This document shows positions 10,081-19,564 of a stretch of 64,000 nucleotides of DNA, one piece after another (positions within the stretch are counted from its first letter, which is position 1; every line of letters starts with the position of its first letter). The translations under genes were made by a program, and so were the position numbers. Under the pieces are notes generated by a model that was not told the DNA's origin, did not search any database, and saw nothing but the letters and a program-made list of their open reading frames with translations. The DNA lies in contig NZ_JAERJD010000002.1 of assembly GCF_018257795.1 (NCBI RefSeq), positions 186,001 through 250,000 of the forward strand, written 5' to 3'. This stretch comes from Citrobacter sp. JGM124 (GTDB lineage: Bacteria; Pseudomonadota; Gammaproteobacteria; Enterobacterales; Enterobacteriaceae).

Positions 10081-10618
10081 CAGATGGTTTCTTTTATTCT
10101 CATTATTGATCTCAATGAATGGTTTCTCATTGATTAACAGTAGAGTCACTCTTAAGGATGGTATCAACCAACTGGATATTAATGGGGATGGTATTGTCGA
10201 TCTGGTTATCGGTTCCAGGTTCGAAAATAATACTTCGCATCCCAACAACACCATGACTATCTTTATAAAAAATCAGCAAGGGAAGTATTACATTGTACCG
10301 GTGCCCAATGATTTAGGCTTCACCTGGTCTGATTTTATTTTATCCGCCTCAACAGTAAAAATATCAGATTACTCTTTATATAAGAAAAAATCTGGTTATT
10401 TTATTATCAGTGCTAATAAGGTTACTGGTGGTCAATATGGTGACGATATGGCTGATGCATTGCCCGTCAAATTTATTCGCTATGATATGAGCCCTTATCA
10501 GGATAGCCCGGGTGTTCCACCCTATTCCTGGGAATACACCTCTGCCTATACCTCCACGGAAAGGTATCTGGACATCGATGAGGCTTTTAAGCACTTCAGT
10601 ATCGAGAGGCTAAAATGA
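10070..10618 (+). CDS. carG: CarG, carbapenem intrinsic resistance protein
   Basis: CarG is a secreted resistance protein that works with CarF; its mechanism is not beta-lactamase-like. The 182-residue product begins with a signal peptide (WFLLFSLLISMNGFS). It contains the acidic motif DINGDGIVDLVIGSR and a conserved GGQYGDDMADALPVKFIRYD block. The start is a TTG at 10070 inside the carF end, chosen because AGGAG lies 8 bases upstream and the signal peptide begins directly after it; no ATG lies upstream in frame before a stop. The end overlaps carH (ATGA). Assignment rests on position, signal peptide and remembered family resemblance. Confidence 0.85.
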   Translation: MKINRWFLLFSLLISMNGFSLINSRVTLKDGINQLDINGDGIVDLVIGSRFENNTSHPNNTMTIFIKNQQGKYYIVPVPNDLGFTWSDFILSASTVKISDYSLYKKKSGYFIISANKVTGGQYGDDMADALPVKFIRYDMSPYQDSPGVPPYSWEYTSAYTSTERYLDIDEAFKHFSIERLK

Positions 10619-11157
10619 AGCCTTCTGTTTTACTTTTTATCGTAACACTGCCCTGCTGCAGCCACGCCCGGACAAGCGCCTATGTTAACCTTATCCAGCA
10701 AGCATTGGATAAACAGCCGCCACTCTGCCTGGGTGAAATAACCTGGCCGCTTCCCGAACAGCATGAATCAACCTGGGTATATGCCAAAATGGCAGCGTTA
10801 AGTGATGCGGGTTTGATCATGATGGTGCGAGGCTCCCATAATAAACAATGGGTGCTCACCGATAAAGGAAAAAAAGAGTTTAAAAAAAAGGGGGATTTTT
10901 GCTATGGAAAAATGCGAGTTAATCACATTGATGAGATCACCCATAACAAGGATGGTACTGTATCAGTCGTCTTTGATTACCGTATAGATGATATTCCCTT
11001 ATGGGCTAAAACACCCGCGATAAGAAGTGCCTACAGCACTCTGGATAATTTGGTCGCGGGAATAAAAAATACCCGCTATCAGGCAAATTTTATCCTGAAC
11101 AAAGCCGGTAACAGGATAATTATTGGTGAACCTTATCAGTTAGATCTATTCTACTAA
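10615..11157 (+). CDS. carH: CarH, exported protein of the carbapenem cluster, function unknown
   Basis: This is the last gene of the car operon, 180 residues with a signal peptide (SVLLFIVTLPCCSHA). The mature part has two recognisable sections. Residues about 55-95 look like a degenerate winged-helix pattern (MAALSDAGLI ... WVLTDKGKKEF). The second begins with FCYGKMRV and continues with VSVVFDYRIDDIPLWA, a pattern I associate with other small secreted enterobacterial proteins. In Pectobacterium carH is not needed for production or resistance. It is translationally coupled to carG and followed by a strong terminator. The gene name rests on position as well as sequence. Confidence 0.8.
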   Translation: MKPSVLLFIVTLPCCSHARTSAYVNLIQQALDKQPPLCLGEITWPLPEQHESTWVYAKMAALSDAGLIMMVRGSHNKQWVLTDKGKKEFKKKGDFCYGKMRVNHIDEITHNKDGTVSVVFDYRIDDIPLWAKTPAIRSAYSTLDNLVAGIKNTRYQANFILNKAGNRIIIGEPYQLDLFY

Positions 11158-11204
11158 CACATCGTTTGAGATCACTGCAGGTATTCTGACGTTGTAAAGA
11201 AATC

Positions 11205-11243
11205 ACAACCCTCTGCATCTTCTCAGTAGCAGAGGGTTGTTTT
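11205..11243. terminator. Strong terminator between carH and mdtI
   Basis: A perfect 12-bp stem (ACAACCCTCTGC at 11205-11216 with its complement at 11229-11240) has a 12-nt loop and runs into TTTT on the plus strand. It ends the car operon. Since mdtI is convergent and its stop is at 11243, the same hairpin probably also serves mdtJI. Confidence 0.85.
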
Positions 11244-11572
11244 CAGGCTATTTTAATAATAATCATGCCCGTTAATAATAAACCCAGTCCTATCCAGCCT
11301 TTGCGATTGAGCCGCTGACCAAACAGTATCCAGCCTGCTGCAACTGTGGCCATGATGCCAAACCCTCCCCATAAGGCATAGGCAACAGAAAGTTCGATAC
11401 CTTTTACTGCCTGGGATAGAGCACTGAATGCCGCTAATACAGCTATCAACGAAAAAATGCCATAGATCGGGCGGCGAAAACCATCAGAATGTTTTAGAAA
11501 AATATTCGCGAGGATTTCTAACACAATGGCTGAAAATAGCCACAGCCCATGTACCCATTCAAATGACAGCAT
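11243..11572 (-). CDS. mdtI: Spermidine export protein MdtI (SMR family)
   Basis: MdtI is one half of the MdtJI heterodimer, a four-helix small-multidrug-resistance transporter in the inner membrane that exports spermidine. The 109 residues match the family length and pattern: [20 protein letters not shown] (helix 1, with the conserved Glu), [24 protein letters not shown] and [12 protein letters not shown]. It overlaps mdtJ by 14 bases, consistent with co-translation of a heterodimer. Transcription converges on the car operon. Confidence 0.95.
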   Translation of the reverse strand: MLSFEWVHGLWLFSAIVLEILANIFLKHSDGFRRPIYGIFSLIAVLAAFSALSQAVKGIELSVAYALWGGFGIMATVAAGWILFGQRLNRKGWIGLGLLLTGMIIIKIA

Positions 11573-11936
11573 GTTCCCCCCGTTTTTCCGGGTCAGCTAT
11601 TTGACGTTCTTTTTTACCCGCAGTGCCTGACTTTAACAATATAATCCCGGCAACCAGAGTCGTCAGACCCAATATTTTAAGGGGAGAAATAGATTCATCA
11701 AATAATAAGACGCTGCACACCGTAATGATCAAAATACCGATCCCTTCCCACATCGCATAGGCGACACCAAGGGCAATTTTTTTCACTGAAAATGACAGTA
11801 AAATATATGAAAGAGCAATCATTACCAGCATAAAAATATAACCAGTATTATTTTCGCTGAGACTTGACCACTTCATCGAAAGGGTGCCGGTAATTTCAGC
11901 GACGATAGCCATCCCTAGAAAAATCCAGTAAATCAT
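11559..11936 (-). CDS. mdtJ: Spermidine export protein MdtJ (SMR family)
   Basis: MdtJ pairs with MdtI to excrete spermidine. The 125-residue product has four predicted helices, the helix-1 Glu in [15 protein letters not shown], and the block [17 protein letters not shown] followed by [16 protein letters not shown]. The C terminus is charged and cytoplasmic. An AGGAGA lies just before the ATG. A small leader frame lies upstream (see 12034-12132), as in E. coli, where mdtJI follow a short upstream coding sequence. Confidence 0.95.
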   Translation of the reverse strand: MIYWIFLGMAIVAEITGTLSMKWSSLSENNTGYIFMLVMIALSYILLSFSVKKIALGVAYAMWEGIGILIITVCSVLLFDESISPLKILGLTTLVAGIILLKSGTAGKKERQIADPEKRGEHAVI

Positions 11937-12033
11937 TTTTCTCTCCTGACAGAGAAAATAAAATTATAGATATACGCCAGACGCATAATGCGACAGGCCA
12001 GTTGTTAACATCAGAATTGTCAGAAGAAAAGGA

Positions 12034-12132
12034 CTAAAGCGCGTTGCGCCAGTGCTGCTCACCAGAGAGAGAAACTGCAGACAGAGAGGTTGCGAGATGA
12101 TTGTTTGAACGGGTTTTGAACATATTGTCCAT
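12034..12132 (-). CDS. Candidate leader peptide upstream of mdtJI (MdtU-like)
   Basis: A 32-codon frame begins ATGGACAATATG and ends in HWRNAL; it lies 97 bases before the mdtJ ATG on the same strand. E. coli mdtJI are preceded by a short regulatory open reading frame (mdtU, 34 codons) involved in spermidine-responsive expression; the size and place fit but I cannot compare sequences from memory. An overlapping 67-codon frame (11964-12167), ending 27 bases before mdtJ, is the alternative. The ribosome site is weak (TTGGAAAATCT). A CGCAT-AATGCG palindrome lies between this stop and mdtJ. Confidence 0.4.
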   Translation of the reverse strand: MDNMFKTRSNNHLATSLSAVSLSGEQHWRNAL

Positions 12133-12300
12133 AGATTTTCCAACTTATCCGCGGTATTGCTTCTCATCGATTGCGGATAGAAAATTGTCCTCAGTAGTTA
12201 AACACCGGAATTTTTTACCACAAATTAGACCATAAGTGAAATATTTTACCTATCTTTACCTGTTACCGAAGTATGGCCTGTCACTTTACCCCCGCGAATA

Positions 12301-12356
12301 AGAAAAAACAGGCTCATTCCCCTGCAAAACATATCAAAGTAGCATCAGAATGAGCC
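12301..12356 (-). terminator. Terminator of the YpfH-like esterase gene
   Basis: Read on the minus strand, GGCTCATTC (12356-12348) pairs perfectly with GAATGAGCC (12319-12311), and the sequence then continues TGTTTTTTC. The loop is long (28 nt). It starts 28 bases after the esterase stop. Confidence 0.65.
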
Positions 12357-12383
12357 GGTAAAATAGCATCCTGGGAAGACTGA

Positions 12384-12995
12384 TCAGTTAAGCTCGAATT
12401 GTTCAGTAATGAATGCCATTGCCCTGGCGATCCCCTCACTACTGATAGTATGGACCACACCAGGTTCAAACAGGGTTTCAACTTCACTCACCCCTGCCTC
12501 AGTCAGCCCGGTAGCAGCCGCTTCACTCTCAGTCCAGGGTATCACTGTATCCGCCATGCCATGTACAAGCAGTACTGCCGCATCAGCAGAAGGATGATAA
12601 GGTTTTGGGGAAGAAAGTCGCCCCGAAAACGCTACCACGCCGGCGAGGGGGAAACGGTCCGTCACCAGGGCATCAAGGGCCATGATTGACCCCTGAGAGA
12701 AGCCTAACAGCATCACTTTATCCCTTCCCGGAACGATTTCGTGTTCAGCCAGAATACCATTGATAATATTATCAAATGCTGCTCTTGCCTCAACAACACG
12801 CTCAGTACGCAGCGCATCCGTAACACCGGTAACACTGAACCATTGATATCCTTCTCCACCTCCATCAAACACCGAACTTCCGTCGGGGGAAGCAAAAACA
12901 ATATCTGGCATCATTTGTTGAACAAAATAACCAAGCCCTTCAAGGTCAGCCCCAGAGCTTCCAACACCGTGTAATAAAATAATGAGCTTTTTCAT
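12384..12995 (-). CDS. Alpha/beta-hydrolase, carboxylesterase of the YpfH/phospholipase family
   Basis: This 203-residue cytoplasmic hydrolase starts with the strand-turn LIILLHGVGSSGADLEGLG. It has the nucleophile elbow GFSQGS near residue 100 (catalytic Ser), an acid in HGMADTVIP and a catalytic His in VVHTIS near the C terminus, so the triad is complete. It resembles E. coli YpfH and other predicted phospholipase/carboxylesterases, but is shorter than YpfH (232) at the C terminus. The natural substrate is unknown. GGAGAG lies about 9 bases before the ATG. Confidence 0.85.
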   Translation of the reverse strand: MKKLIILLHGVGSSGADLEGLGYFVQQMMPDIVFASPDGSSVFDGGGEGYQWFSVTGVTDALRTERVVEARAAFDNIINGILAEHEIVPGRDKVMLLGFSQGSIMALDALVTDRFPLAGVVAFSGRLSSPKPYHPSADAAVLLVHGMADTVIPWTESEAAATGLTEAGVSEVETLFEPGVVHTISSEGIARAMAFITEQFELN

Positions 12996-13322
12996 GCGTT
13001 CTGACTCTCCGAAGTGCCACTGTGAGATACATCCGCGCTTACACTACCCCATATTTGCACTTATTTCAGCTTGTGGCCCCCAGATTATTCATCACCAGGT
13101 CTGCCGAGTCGCCTACTGTTCAAAGCATGCTCAGAATAAGCGTTATATCCCTTGTCAGGCTCCAACGCGGCACAATAACAGATCCCGACCTGTGCCAGGA
13201 AGATACCTTTGCAGGGATGAAAAAGAAAAGGAACAGGTGACAGGCAAAAATAGCGAGGGCGATAAACAGGGCGTAAAAATACCGCTGCCCTGGCGAGCAA
13301 CGGCCATCATACTGTTTTAAGG
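12996..13322. other. 327-base stretch without a supported gene
   Basis: Several frames of 60-110 codons overlap here on both strands and none has a recognisable product. On the minus strand a frame reads LILSML, then a stop, then TVGDSADLVMNNLGATS, which looks like coding DNA interrupted by a stop. This may be debris of an old gene or a conserved repeat. Confidence 0.5.
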
Positions 13323-13925
13323 TTATTCTACAACCTGCGGTTCAATCTGAAACATCGGTTCACCAGGATACCATCCCCAGCCAGACATTAGCGCCGGATT
13401 ACCTGGCCCCCATCCATAACCATCCCGCCAGTAAGAGCCCGGCCCATACATACCGTAAGGCGGGTAGTTAACTGGTGTGATACTGTCCCGTATTTGCCAG
13501 ACCTGATAACCCAGTAAGCTCAGGGTCAGATATTTATATTCTGCCTGCCCTACTTTGCCGTCAGTTGTACCGACAACGTTACCCAGCACGGTGACCAAAT
13601 GGTCTTTCAGTGTTAAAGGCTCAATAAACTTACTGGCTTTTACAATAATCCGCCCTTGATAAGCACTACCCAGCAGCGGTCTGGCACTATCATCCAGCGG
13701 CAGTACCGCAATTTCAAATAAGGTCTCATCCCGGGTATTAACCACATTTAAAACTCTGCCGCCAAGGCGAACCTCTTGCCCTTTAAAGCGTGAAATGTCT
13801 TGGTTAATACTCCGATAGTTTGCCGTCGTCAGTAAGCCTGTATTCCCCTTGATATCTTGGGGGATAGTGACGCATCCACTCAGGAACAAACTGGCCAGCA
13901 GAGTCGTTAATAATGATGCTTTCAT
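13323..13925 (-). CDS. Slp-family outer-membrane lipoprotein
   Basis: The product is a 200-residue lipoprotein. The start at 13925 has AGGTGA just upstream and gives a classic lipoprotein signal, MKASLLTTLLASLFLSGC, with the lipobox LSGC; an upstream in-frame start at 13991 would spoil the signal. The mature part has the Slp/YeaY pattern: a GQEVRLGGRVLNV beta strand, GRIIVKASKFIEP and LTVLGNVVGTTDGKVGQAEY. The C-terminal tail is rich in Gly, Trp, Tyr and Pro. E. coli has two paralogues, slp (starvation-inducible) and yeaY; I cannot decide which is closer. The role of the family is not well defined. Confidence 0.88.
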   Translation of the reverse strand: MKASLLTTLLASLFLSGCVTIPQDIKGNTGLLTTANYRSINQDISRFKGQEVRLGGRVLNVVNTRDETLFEIAVLPLDDSARPLLGSAYQGRIIVKASKFIEPLTLKDHLVTVLGNVVGTTDGKVGQAEYKYLTLSLLGYQVWQIRDSITPVNYPPYGMYGPGSYWRDGYGWGPGNPALMSGWGWYPGEPMFQIEPQVVE

Positions 13926-13994
13926 TGTCACCTCATGAGTCAAACAGGAATGACTGACTTGCAGTGTACCCCGCTGCAAACCCTGTGCCAAATA

Positions 13995-14237
13995 TTATGG
14001 TATAACTTTTTCTAAATCGAGTAACTCTTCCAGTGTCAACATGTTGTGCTGAGTCACTTTAATTGCATCATCCAGCCCTTGATTATATAGAACGGGAGCC
14101 ATTCTTTTGATTAATTCATCAAGGAAAAAAGCCGATTCAAACTGCCCCAGCGTGAGTTCGTGATTATCATCAAACCAGTCAATAATGAACTCACTCAGCT
14201 TTTGATACTCTTCAGGTGGAATAGTGAGTTTTTTCAT
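13995..14237 (-). CDS. DUF2164 family small protein
   Basis: An 80-residue acidic cytoplasmic protein, beginning MKKLTIPPEEYQKLSEFIIDWF, with FFLDELIKRMAPVLYNQGLDDAI in the middle. This pattern is the DUF2164 family, which has no known function. AAGG lies before the ATG. It sits between the Slp-type lipoprotein gene and the arn operon, on the same strand as both, and might be reached by read-through from arnF. Confidence 0.8.
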   Translation of the reverse strand: MKKLTIPPEEYQKLSEFIIDWFDDNHELTLGQFESAFFLDELIKRMAPVLYNQGLDDAIKVTQHNMLTLEELLDLEKVIP

Positions 14238-14313
14238 GGGATACCTTCGTTTAAACCGCCTTCAGCAATTAAAGGGGAGCGTTTCGCAACAACGAAAATA
14301 CGACGCTTTTTTA

Positions 14314-14703
14314 TTACGTCGCTTTCACTTTACCGGGAAAGAAAATAAACAACAGGCCAATAAAGATAATACCAACCCCGATGAGTTTTATCTCACTGAA
14401 AGGCTCATTAAGCCAGGGTAAAGCAATGGCGGCCCCCCAGACCAGCACATAACTCAGGCTGAGTAATGGATAGGCCTTACTGAGGGGGATCCTACGTAAC
14501 GCCAGATACCAGCACAGCATCGATAAGGCATAGGCAGCCAGGCCGGTAAACAAGGCGAAGAGTGCAGGCCAGTGTTCAAATAACACCTGATAAAGAAACT
14601 CGGGATCAAATGACACCAAAGGAAACTGCATCATCGCCCATTTCATGGTGAGTTGCGCCCCACTCACCAGCAGGACACTGCATAACGCCCATAAATAGCC
14701 CAT
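14314..14703 (-). CDS. arnF: Undecaprenyl-phosphate-aminoarabinose flippase subunit ArnF
   Basis: ArnF and ArnE form an SMR-like inner-membrane pair that flips undecaprenyl-phosphate-4-amino-4-deoxy-L-arabinose to the periplasmic face for ArnT. The 129-residue product has four membrane segments and begins [24 protein letters not shown]. The start at 14703 overlaps the arnE stop (ATGA); a longer frame start at 14787 would lie inside arnE and is not used. RRIPLSKAYPLLSLSYVLVW is family-typical. It is the last gene of arnBCADTEF. Confidence 0.95.
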   Translation of the reverse strand: MGYLWALCSVLLVSGAQLTMKWAMMQFPLVSFDPEFLYQVLFEHWPALFALFTGLAAYALSMLCWYLALRRIPLSKAYPLLSLSYVLVWGAAIALPWLNEPFSEIKLIGVGIIFIGLLFIFFPGKVKAT

Positions 14704-15026
14704 CAGGCAGCGCCCCCCAGCATCACAATACCCGAAATAATTAACACTAATCCCACCCAATGGTGCAGTGAAATTCGCTCTTTCCAAATCCAGTGCGCCG
14801 CCAAAGTAATAAAAATGAAATTGAGACTTAGCATGGGGTAAGCAATACTGACGTCAACATGCTGTAGTACCCATAGCCATACCAGCATCCCGAGTCCGAG
14901 CATCAACACACTGAGCCCCAGCCAAATAAGCAAATAGCGCCGCCCCTTCCCTTGGGCGGCCTGTTTCTGACATAACTGCCCCGCGCAACTCAGCAAGCTC
15001 GCGAGAATAATCATTAACATACTCAT
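14703..15026 (-). CDS. arnE: Undecaprenyl-phosphate-aminoarabinose flippase subunit ArnE
   Basis: ArnE is the partner of ArnF, 107 residues with four predicted helices. It shows the family pattern [17 protein letters not shown] in helix 1 and [27 protein letters not shown] in the middle. Both ends overlap neighbours by four bases (arnT upstream, arnF downstream), so the three are translationally coupled. Confidence 0.95.
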   Translation of the reverse strand: MSMLMIILASLLSCAGQLCQKQAAQGKGRRYLLIWLGLSVLMLGLGMLVWLWVLQHVDVSIAYPMLSLNFIFITLAAHWIWKERISLHHWVGLVLIISGIVMLGGAA

Positions 15027-16684
15027 GGTTGCTTATTATATTGCAACAAAACCAGGCGACCATCGCTGTATTCACTGTCCGCGGGAGGCAGCCCTTGATC
15101 ACTCAAGTCACGCTGCCTTGACAACAAAATGACTAACGAGACAGCACCTTCGTGACGATGTTCAGCCAGCCAGCCAGCGAGATCCCCACCATCAATATAC
15201 CGGTGCCGGGCATCCGGATAACTCAGTCCGTAGTTAACCTCGCCTTTGTTGCCATAGAGAATGATATCACTCCGTTTCAATTCCCAGGCAAGACCCGCCC
15301 CCACACCGACATTATCGGTTAACACAAAATGGCTCTTTTCAAGTTCCGGGCGAACCGACTCAATAAATGCCTGTGGTTGCTTCGAGTGAATCACTTGCAC
15401 AGGGATCACCGCACCCAGCAGTAGTGCCAGGCCTAACGGGCAAGCTCCGGCCCAAAACCAGCGTTGAGAGCTCTGGAACAAGGTCAGAGCGCCGACAACG
15501 CCCCATACACCAAAGGCTATCACCCCAAGGACAACTTTACTGTTTTCCGTTGCATCATAAACGGGATGGCTTGACAACCCAAACGGGGCTAATACCAACA
15601 AGACAATCAAGACGCAAAGGATACCAAAGGCCAGATTAATCCAGCCATTCACCCGTAAAGTACGCGAACCGGCTCTGGCCAGTAACACAGCGTGACGCGC
15701 CATCAAAATTGCCAATGGTGCAAAGCAAGGCAAGATATACGTCGGCAGTTTACCTTTGGCGATACTGAAGAACAGCAGTGGCATAACTACCCAACCAAGT
15801 AAGTAGAAAGCACCATTCTGTTCCCGTCTTTCCTGGAAACTTCGCTTAATCGCACCAGGTAAAAAAGCAAGCCAGGGTAGACTTCCCGCAATCAGGAAGG
15901 GAATGTAGTACCAGAACGGGGCTTTATGCTGGGCATCCTTTTCTGCGAAACGTTGAATATGTTCAACCCAGAAGAAATAGTTCCAGAAGTCAGGCTCGGC
16001 TTTTGCCACTGCCAGGGCCCAGGGTAAGGTAATCAGAACCGCACTGATAACCGCAATGGGTCCAAATAACAGCAACTCCTTCCAGCGTTTTTGGGCAATA
16101 ACCCAGGGCAGGACACCTACCACGGGTACCGCCAGGGCCAGAAAACCTTTGGTCATCACACCCATACCACAGGCGAATCCCAGCAGGATATAGCCCGCAA
16201 TTTTACCCCCTGTCGTTTTCGCACTTGATGCTCCCCAGAAACAACAGAGCGCCGCGGTCATCCACAGAGTAATCATGGGATCAAGAACAGAATAGGTGCC
16301 TATCCCGTAGACCAACAAACAGGTAAGGAAAACCACGCCAGACAAGATGGCAATCGTCTTATCACGCCATAACTGAAACGCCAGCCAGGCGGTAAGTAAT
16401 GCACTGAGGGTAACCGAAAAAACAGAACCGAAACGAACGCCGAAATTGTTATGCCCAAAAAGATACTGGCTGATGTTATTTATCCAGTAACCGGCTACTG
16501 GTTTTTCAAAATAACGCAGGTCGAGGAAATGCGGAACAATCCAGTTACCGGTTGCCAGCATTTCACGGCTAATTTCAGCGTAACGTGTTTCATCAGGCTG
16601 CCACAGGGCACGGAATTCCAGTGGAACTAAATAAAGCAAGATAAAACAGGCCAGTAAGGCACTGCCATATTTTACTGATTTCAT
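15023..16684 (-). CDS. arnT: Lipid A 4-amino-4-deoxy-L-arabinose transferase ArnT
   Basis: ArnT moves aminoarabinose from the undecaprenyl carrier to lipid A phosphates on the periplasmic side of the inner membrane, lowering the negative charge and giving polymyxin resistance. The 553-residue protein is a GT-C/PMT-type membrane enzyme with about a dozen helices. The hallmark first periplasmic loop is intact: [20 protein letters not shown], then [13 protein letters not shown]. The start at 16684 (MKSVKYG) matches the family N terminus. A longer frame to 16747 would run into arnD, which ends at 16689, five bases upstream. Confidence 0.96.
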   Translation of the reverse strand: MKSVKYGSALLACFILLYLVPLEFRALWQPDETRYAEISREMLATGNWIVPHFLDLRYFEKPVAGYWINNISQYLFGHNNFGVRFGSVFSVTLSALLTAWLAFQLWRDKTIAILSGVVFLTCLLVYGIGTYSVLDPMITLWMTAALCCFWGASSAKTTGGKIAGYILLGFACGMGVMTKGFLALAVPVVGVLPWVIAQKRWKELLLFGPIAVISAVLITLPWALAVAKAEPDFWNYFFWVEHIQRFAEKDAQHKAPFWYYIPFLIAGSLPWLAFLPGAIKRSFQERREQNGAFYLLGWVVMPLLFFSIAKGKLPTYILPCFAPLAILMARHAVLLARAGSRTLRVNGWINLAFGILCVLIVLLVLAPFGLSSHPVYDATENSKVVLGVIAFGVWGVVGALTLFQSSQRWFWAGACPLGLALLLGAVIPVQVIHSKQPQAFIESVRPELEKSHFVLTDNVGVGAGLAWELKRSDIILYGNKGEVNYGLSYPDARHRYIDGGDLAGWLAEHRHEGAVSLVILLSRQRDLSDQGLPPADSEYSDGRLVLLQYNKQP

Positions 16685-16688
16685 TAAC

Positions 16689-17585
16689 TCAGGACTCAAT
16701 AAGTTGTTCACAGCCCAGCCATCCTTCGCGACCAGGAATGGTTCCACGAACGATTTTGCCTTTGGGCAAGGTGGTTAAGTCGTCAGGCAACAGTCTGTTA
16801 AGGGGACAGAACTCGATACCTTCAGCTTTCGCCATGGTCAGCAATTCATTGAATTCATTCCGCATGACCATCCCTTCCACTTCCGCATGAATGGTATAGA
16901 CGGGCACGCCTTTATCCTGATGAATTTGATCAAGGATAAAACGATTGAATTGATCTTTGCTTACACGGGTGCCAATCACCTCATCCCAGGTAGGTAGTGT
17001 GACAGGGATCTGTGGTGCGGCGAGTCGCCCATCAGGGAGCTGTGGAATAAAAGGCGTTGTACCACGACAATCACTGTTATAACTGAATGGAAACGCGGCC
17101 TTAGCTTCAGTAACCCGTTCATCAGCTCGCCAGCCTGCCACAGCAGAGCAAGTTACCGGTTGACCAATGATATGTTCCAGAGCATCACGCCCCAGCCCAA
17201 TTTGGCGCTCCATGGCTTGCCGGTCCCAAACGCCCGCCCAGGCTTGCCAGGCATGGTGATCCCAGGCATGGAGCCCTACTTCATGTTGTTCACAGGAAGC
17301 CCGAATAATATCAGCGTTCCCTTTACCAATAAGTCGACCAGGCCAGGCGGTACCCGCCAGTAAAATATCCCACCCATAGAGTGAGGCGGCGTTAGATCGT
17401 AACATTTTCCACAGGAACTGAGGTTTAATAAGGCGCCATAAATGGCGCCCCATATTATCGGGCCCGACGCTGAAGAAAAATGTTGCCTGTGTTTGGTGTA
17501 AACCTAGTGTTTCCAGAAGGTTAGGCACCCCTTCACGGGTGCCTCGCCAAGTGTCGACATCGATGCGCAGGCCGACTTTTCTCAT
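16689..17585 (-). CDS. arnD: 4-deoxy-4-formamido-L-arabinose-phosphoundecaprenol deformylase ArnD
   Basis: ArnD removes the formyl group after ArnC has attached the formylated sugar to undecaprenyl phosphate. The 298-residue protein is a polysaccharide-deacetylase (NodB) family enzyme: [12 protein letters not shown] carries the metal-binding Asp pair, [15 protein letters not shown] follows, and [10 protein letters not shown] carries the metal-binding histidines. The terminal [10 protein letters not shown] is family-typical. Its ATG overlaps the arnA stop. Confidence 0.96.
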   Translation of the reverse strand: MRKVGLRIDVDTWRGTREGVPNLLETLGLHQTQATFFFSVGPDNMGRHLWRLIKPQFLWKMLRSNAASLYGWDILLAGTAWPGRLIGKGNADIIRASCEQHEVGLHAWDHHAWQAWAGVWDRQAMERQIGLGRDALEHIIGQPVTCSAVAGWRADERVTEAKAAFPFSYNSDCRGTTPFIPQLPDGRLAAPQIPVTLPTWDEVIGTRVSKDQFNRFILDQIHQDKGVPVYTIHAEVEGMVMRNEFNELLTMAKAEGIEFCPLNRLLPDDLTTLPKGKIVRGTIPGREGWLGCEQLIES

Positions 17586-19564
17586 GAATCGCTGTCCGTT
17601 AAATCCACAGTTTTCAGGAAGAAATCGAGCGTTTCATCGATAGTTTTATCCATCTCAACGGTTGGAGTCCACTCCAGTAAACGCTGGGCATTGCGAATGC
17701 TTGGTTTACGGTGTTCCACGTCCTGATAGCCTTTACCATAGTATGCGCTGCTTTCAATTTCACGGAAGCCAGCAAACGGAGGGAATTGGCTACGCAGTGG
17801 GTGGCGCTCAAAGCTTTCGAGCAGCATCTCAGCCAGTTGCTTGATGCTGGCTTCATTTTCCGGATTACCGATATTAATAATCTGCCCATCGCAGTTATTA
17901 TTTTTATTTTCAATGATACGGAATAACGCTTCAATACCATCGCCAATATCGGTAAAGCAACGCTTCTGACGGCCGCCATCAATCAGTTTGATAGGCGAAC
18001 CTTCAACCAGGTTGAGAATTAGCTGAGTAATTGCACGTGAACTCCCGATACGCGCCGCATTCAGGTTATCCAGACGTGGCCCCATCCAGTTGAACGGACG
18101 GAACAGCGTAAAGCGTAAGCCTTCTTTTTCACCGTAAGCCCAGATGACTCGGTCAAGCAGCTGTTTAGAAACAGAGTAGATCCAGCGCTGCTTGTTGATA
18201 GGCCCGACAATCAGTGGTGAAGTATCTTCATCAAATACGTCATCAGAACACATGCCATACACTTCTGAAGTGGATGGGAAGATGATCCGTTTTTTGTATT
18301 TAACACAATCACGGATGATTTTCAGGTTCTCTTCGAAGTCGAGTTCAAATACGCGTAATGGATTACGGGTATATTCAATCGGGGTAGCAATCGCGACCAG
18401 TGGCAGTACAACATCGCATTTCTTGATGTGGTACTCGATCCACTCTGAATGGATACTGATGTCCCCTTCCACAAAGTGGAAGCGATCATTACCCATAAAG
18501 CGGCCTATTGCATCAGAACCGATATCCAGACCGAAAATCTCAAAGTTATCATCTTGCAGCAGACGTTCAGTCAGGTGGTTACCAATAAAGCCATTCACAC
18601 CCAGGATCAACACTCGGGTGCGACGTTTGATAGCTGAAACCGGTTTGCTGCTCAGAATCGCCCCACTCACCAGCCCCAGAGACTGTGCCAGCTGAGTCCC
18701 TTGCATATAAACGCCATTGTCAGCCTGACCTGTGACCACTTCCAGGGCATCTTCGCCACAGGCAATGATCAGCGGGCTCACAGAGATGACTGTCCCGGCT
18801 TTAACGCCATGATTGTTTTTAACAATACGGCTTTTCCAGATAATAAACTTATTACCACCGACGTAGCTGTACGCGCCCGGCCATGGTTCAGTGACGGCAC
18901 GGACTAAATTGTGCGCCGCACTGGCTGAGTCCGTCCAGACGATAGCACCATCTTCTGGTGAACGACGGCCAAAGCAGCTTGCCTGGCTCTCATCTTGCGC
19001 GGTTTCGCTAAATTCGCCACTTTTAATGCCTGGCAACGCGTTACTCAACAGTGATTTAGCACTGGCGCACAGTTTGTGGTGCAGCGTCAGGGCTGTATCA
19101 TCAGCAGCAATAGCGACTCGCTCCTGGGCCACAATGTCACCCGCGTCAGCACGTTTCACCATGCGGTGTAAGGTAACGCCAGTTTCCGTTTCACCTTTAA
19201 CCAGAACCCAGTTCAGTGGCGCCCGGCCACGGAATTTCGGCAGCAATGAACCATGTAAGTTAAATGCACCGATTTTCGCAGTATTAAGGATCTCTTCACT
19301 TAACAGATTACGATAATAGAAAGAGAAAATAACGTCAGGTTCACTGGCCTTAATACGATCAACCCACAAAGGATGATTCACATCCTCTGGAGCAAAAACA
19401 GGAATACCGAATTCTGCTGCGGTACGCGCAACTGAGCCGAAGAAATTATTCTCTGCCGCGTTATCAGGATGTGTATAAATTGCCGCAATCTCAAAACCGG
19501 CTTCAACCAGGGCTTTGACCCCTACACAGCCCATATCGTGATAGGCAAAAACAACAGCTTTCAT
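17582..19564 (-). CDS. arnA: Bifunctional UDP-glucuronate decarboxylase / UDP-Ara4N formyltransferase ArnA
   Basis: ArnA performs two steps of the aminoarabinose pathway: oxidative decarboxylation of UDP-glucuronate and formylation of UDP-Ara4N. The length, 660 residues, is the family norm. The N-terminal formyltransferase domain (about 1-305) has the catalytic triad in register with E. coli: N102 and H104 in [10 protein letters not shown], and D140. The C-terminal SDR-type decarboxylase (about 314-660) has the NAD-binding [10 protein letters not shown] and the STSEVYG motif with catalytic Ser/Glu. It lies between arnC and arnD with one- to four-base overlaps. Confidence 0.97.
   Translation of the reverse strand: MKAVVFAYHDMGCVGVKALVEAGFEIAAIYTHPDNAAENNFFGSVARTAAEFGIPVFAPEDVNHPLWVDRIKASEPDVIFSFYYRNLLSEEILNTAKIGAFNLHGSLLPKFRGRAPLNWVLVKGETETGVTLHRMVKRADAGDIVAQERVAIAADDTALTLHHKLCASAKSLLSNALPGIKSGEFSETAQDESQASCFGRRSPEDGAIVWTDSASAAHNLVRAVTEPWPGAYSYVGGNKFIIWKSRIVKNNHGVKAGTVISVSPLIIACGEDALEVVTGQADNGVYMQGTQLAQSLGLVSGAILSSKPVSAIKRRTRVLILGVNGFIGNHLTERLLQDDNFEIFGLDIGSDAIGRFMGNDRFHFVEGDISIHSEWIEYHIKKCDVVLPLVAIATPIEYTRNPLRVFELDFEENLKIIRDCVKYKKRIIFPSTSEVYGMCSDDVFDEDTSPLIVGPINKQRWIYSVSKQLLDRVIWAYGEKEGLRFTLFRPFNWMGPRLDNLNAARIGSSRAITQLILNLVEGSPIKLIDGGRQKRCFTDIGDGIEALFRIIENKNNNCDGQIINIGNPENEASIKQLAEMLLESFERHPLRSQFPPFAGFREIESSAYYGKGYQDVEHRKPSIRNAQRLLEWTPTVEMDKTIDETLDFFLKTVDLTDSDS

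Larger units (their letters stand above)
11937..12383. other. 447-base intergenic region upstream of mdtJ
   Basis: The region contains the mdtJ ribosome site, the candidate leader peptide and, at its far end, the terminator of the esterase gene. Between 12180 and 12290 it is AT-rich and probably holds the mdtJI promoter, but I could not single out convincing -35/-10 boxes. Confidence 0.55.

Noticed and set aside
13022-13240. 72-codon and longer plus-strand frames downstream of the esterase start
   Set aside because: No family features or ribosome site; they overlap each other and the remnant on the other strand.
14238-14313. Possible terminator after arnF
   Set aside because: Only a 5-bp stem (CGACG/CGTCG) around an A-rich loop could be found; it is too weak to call.
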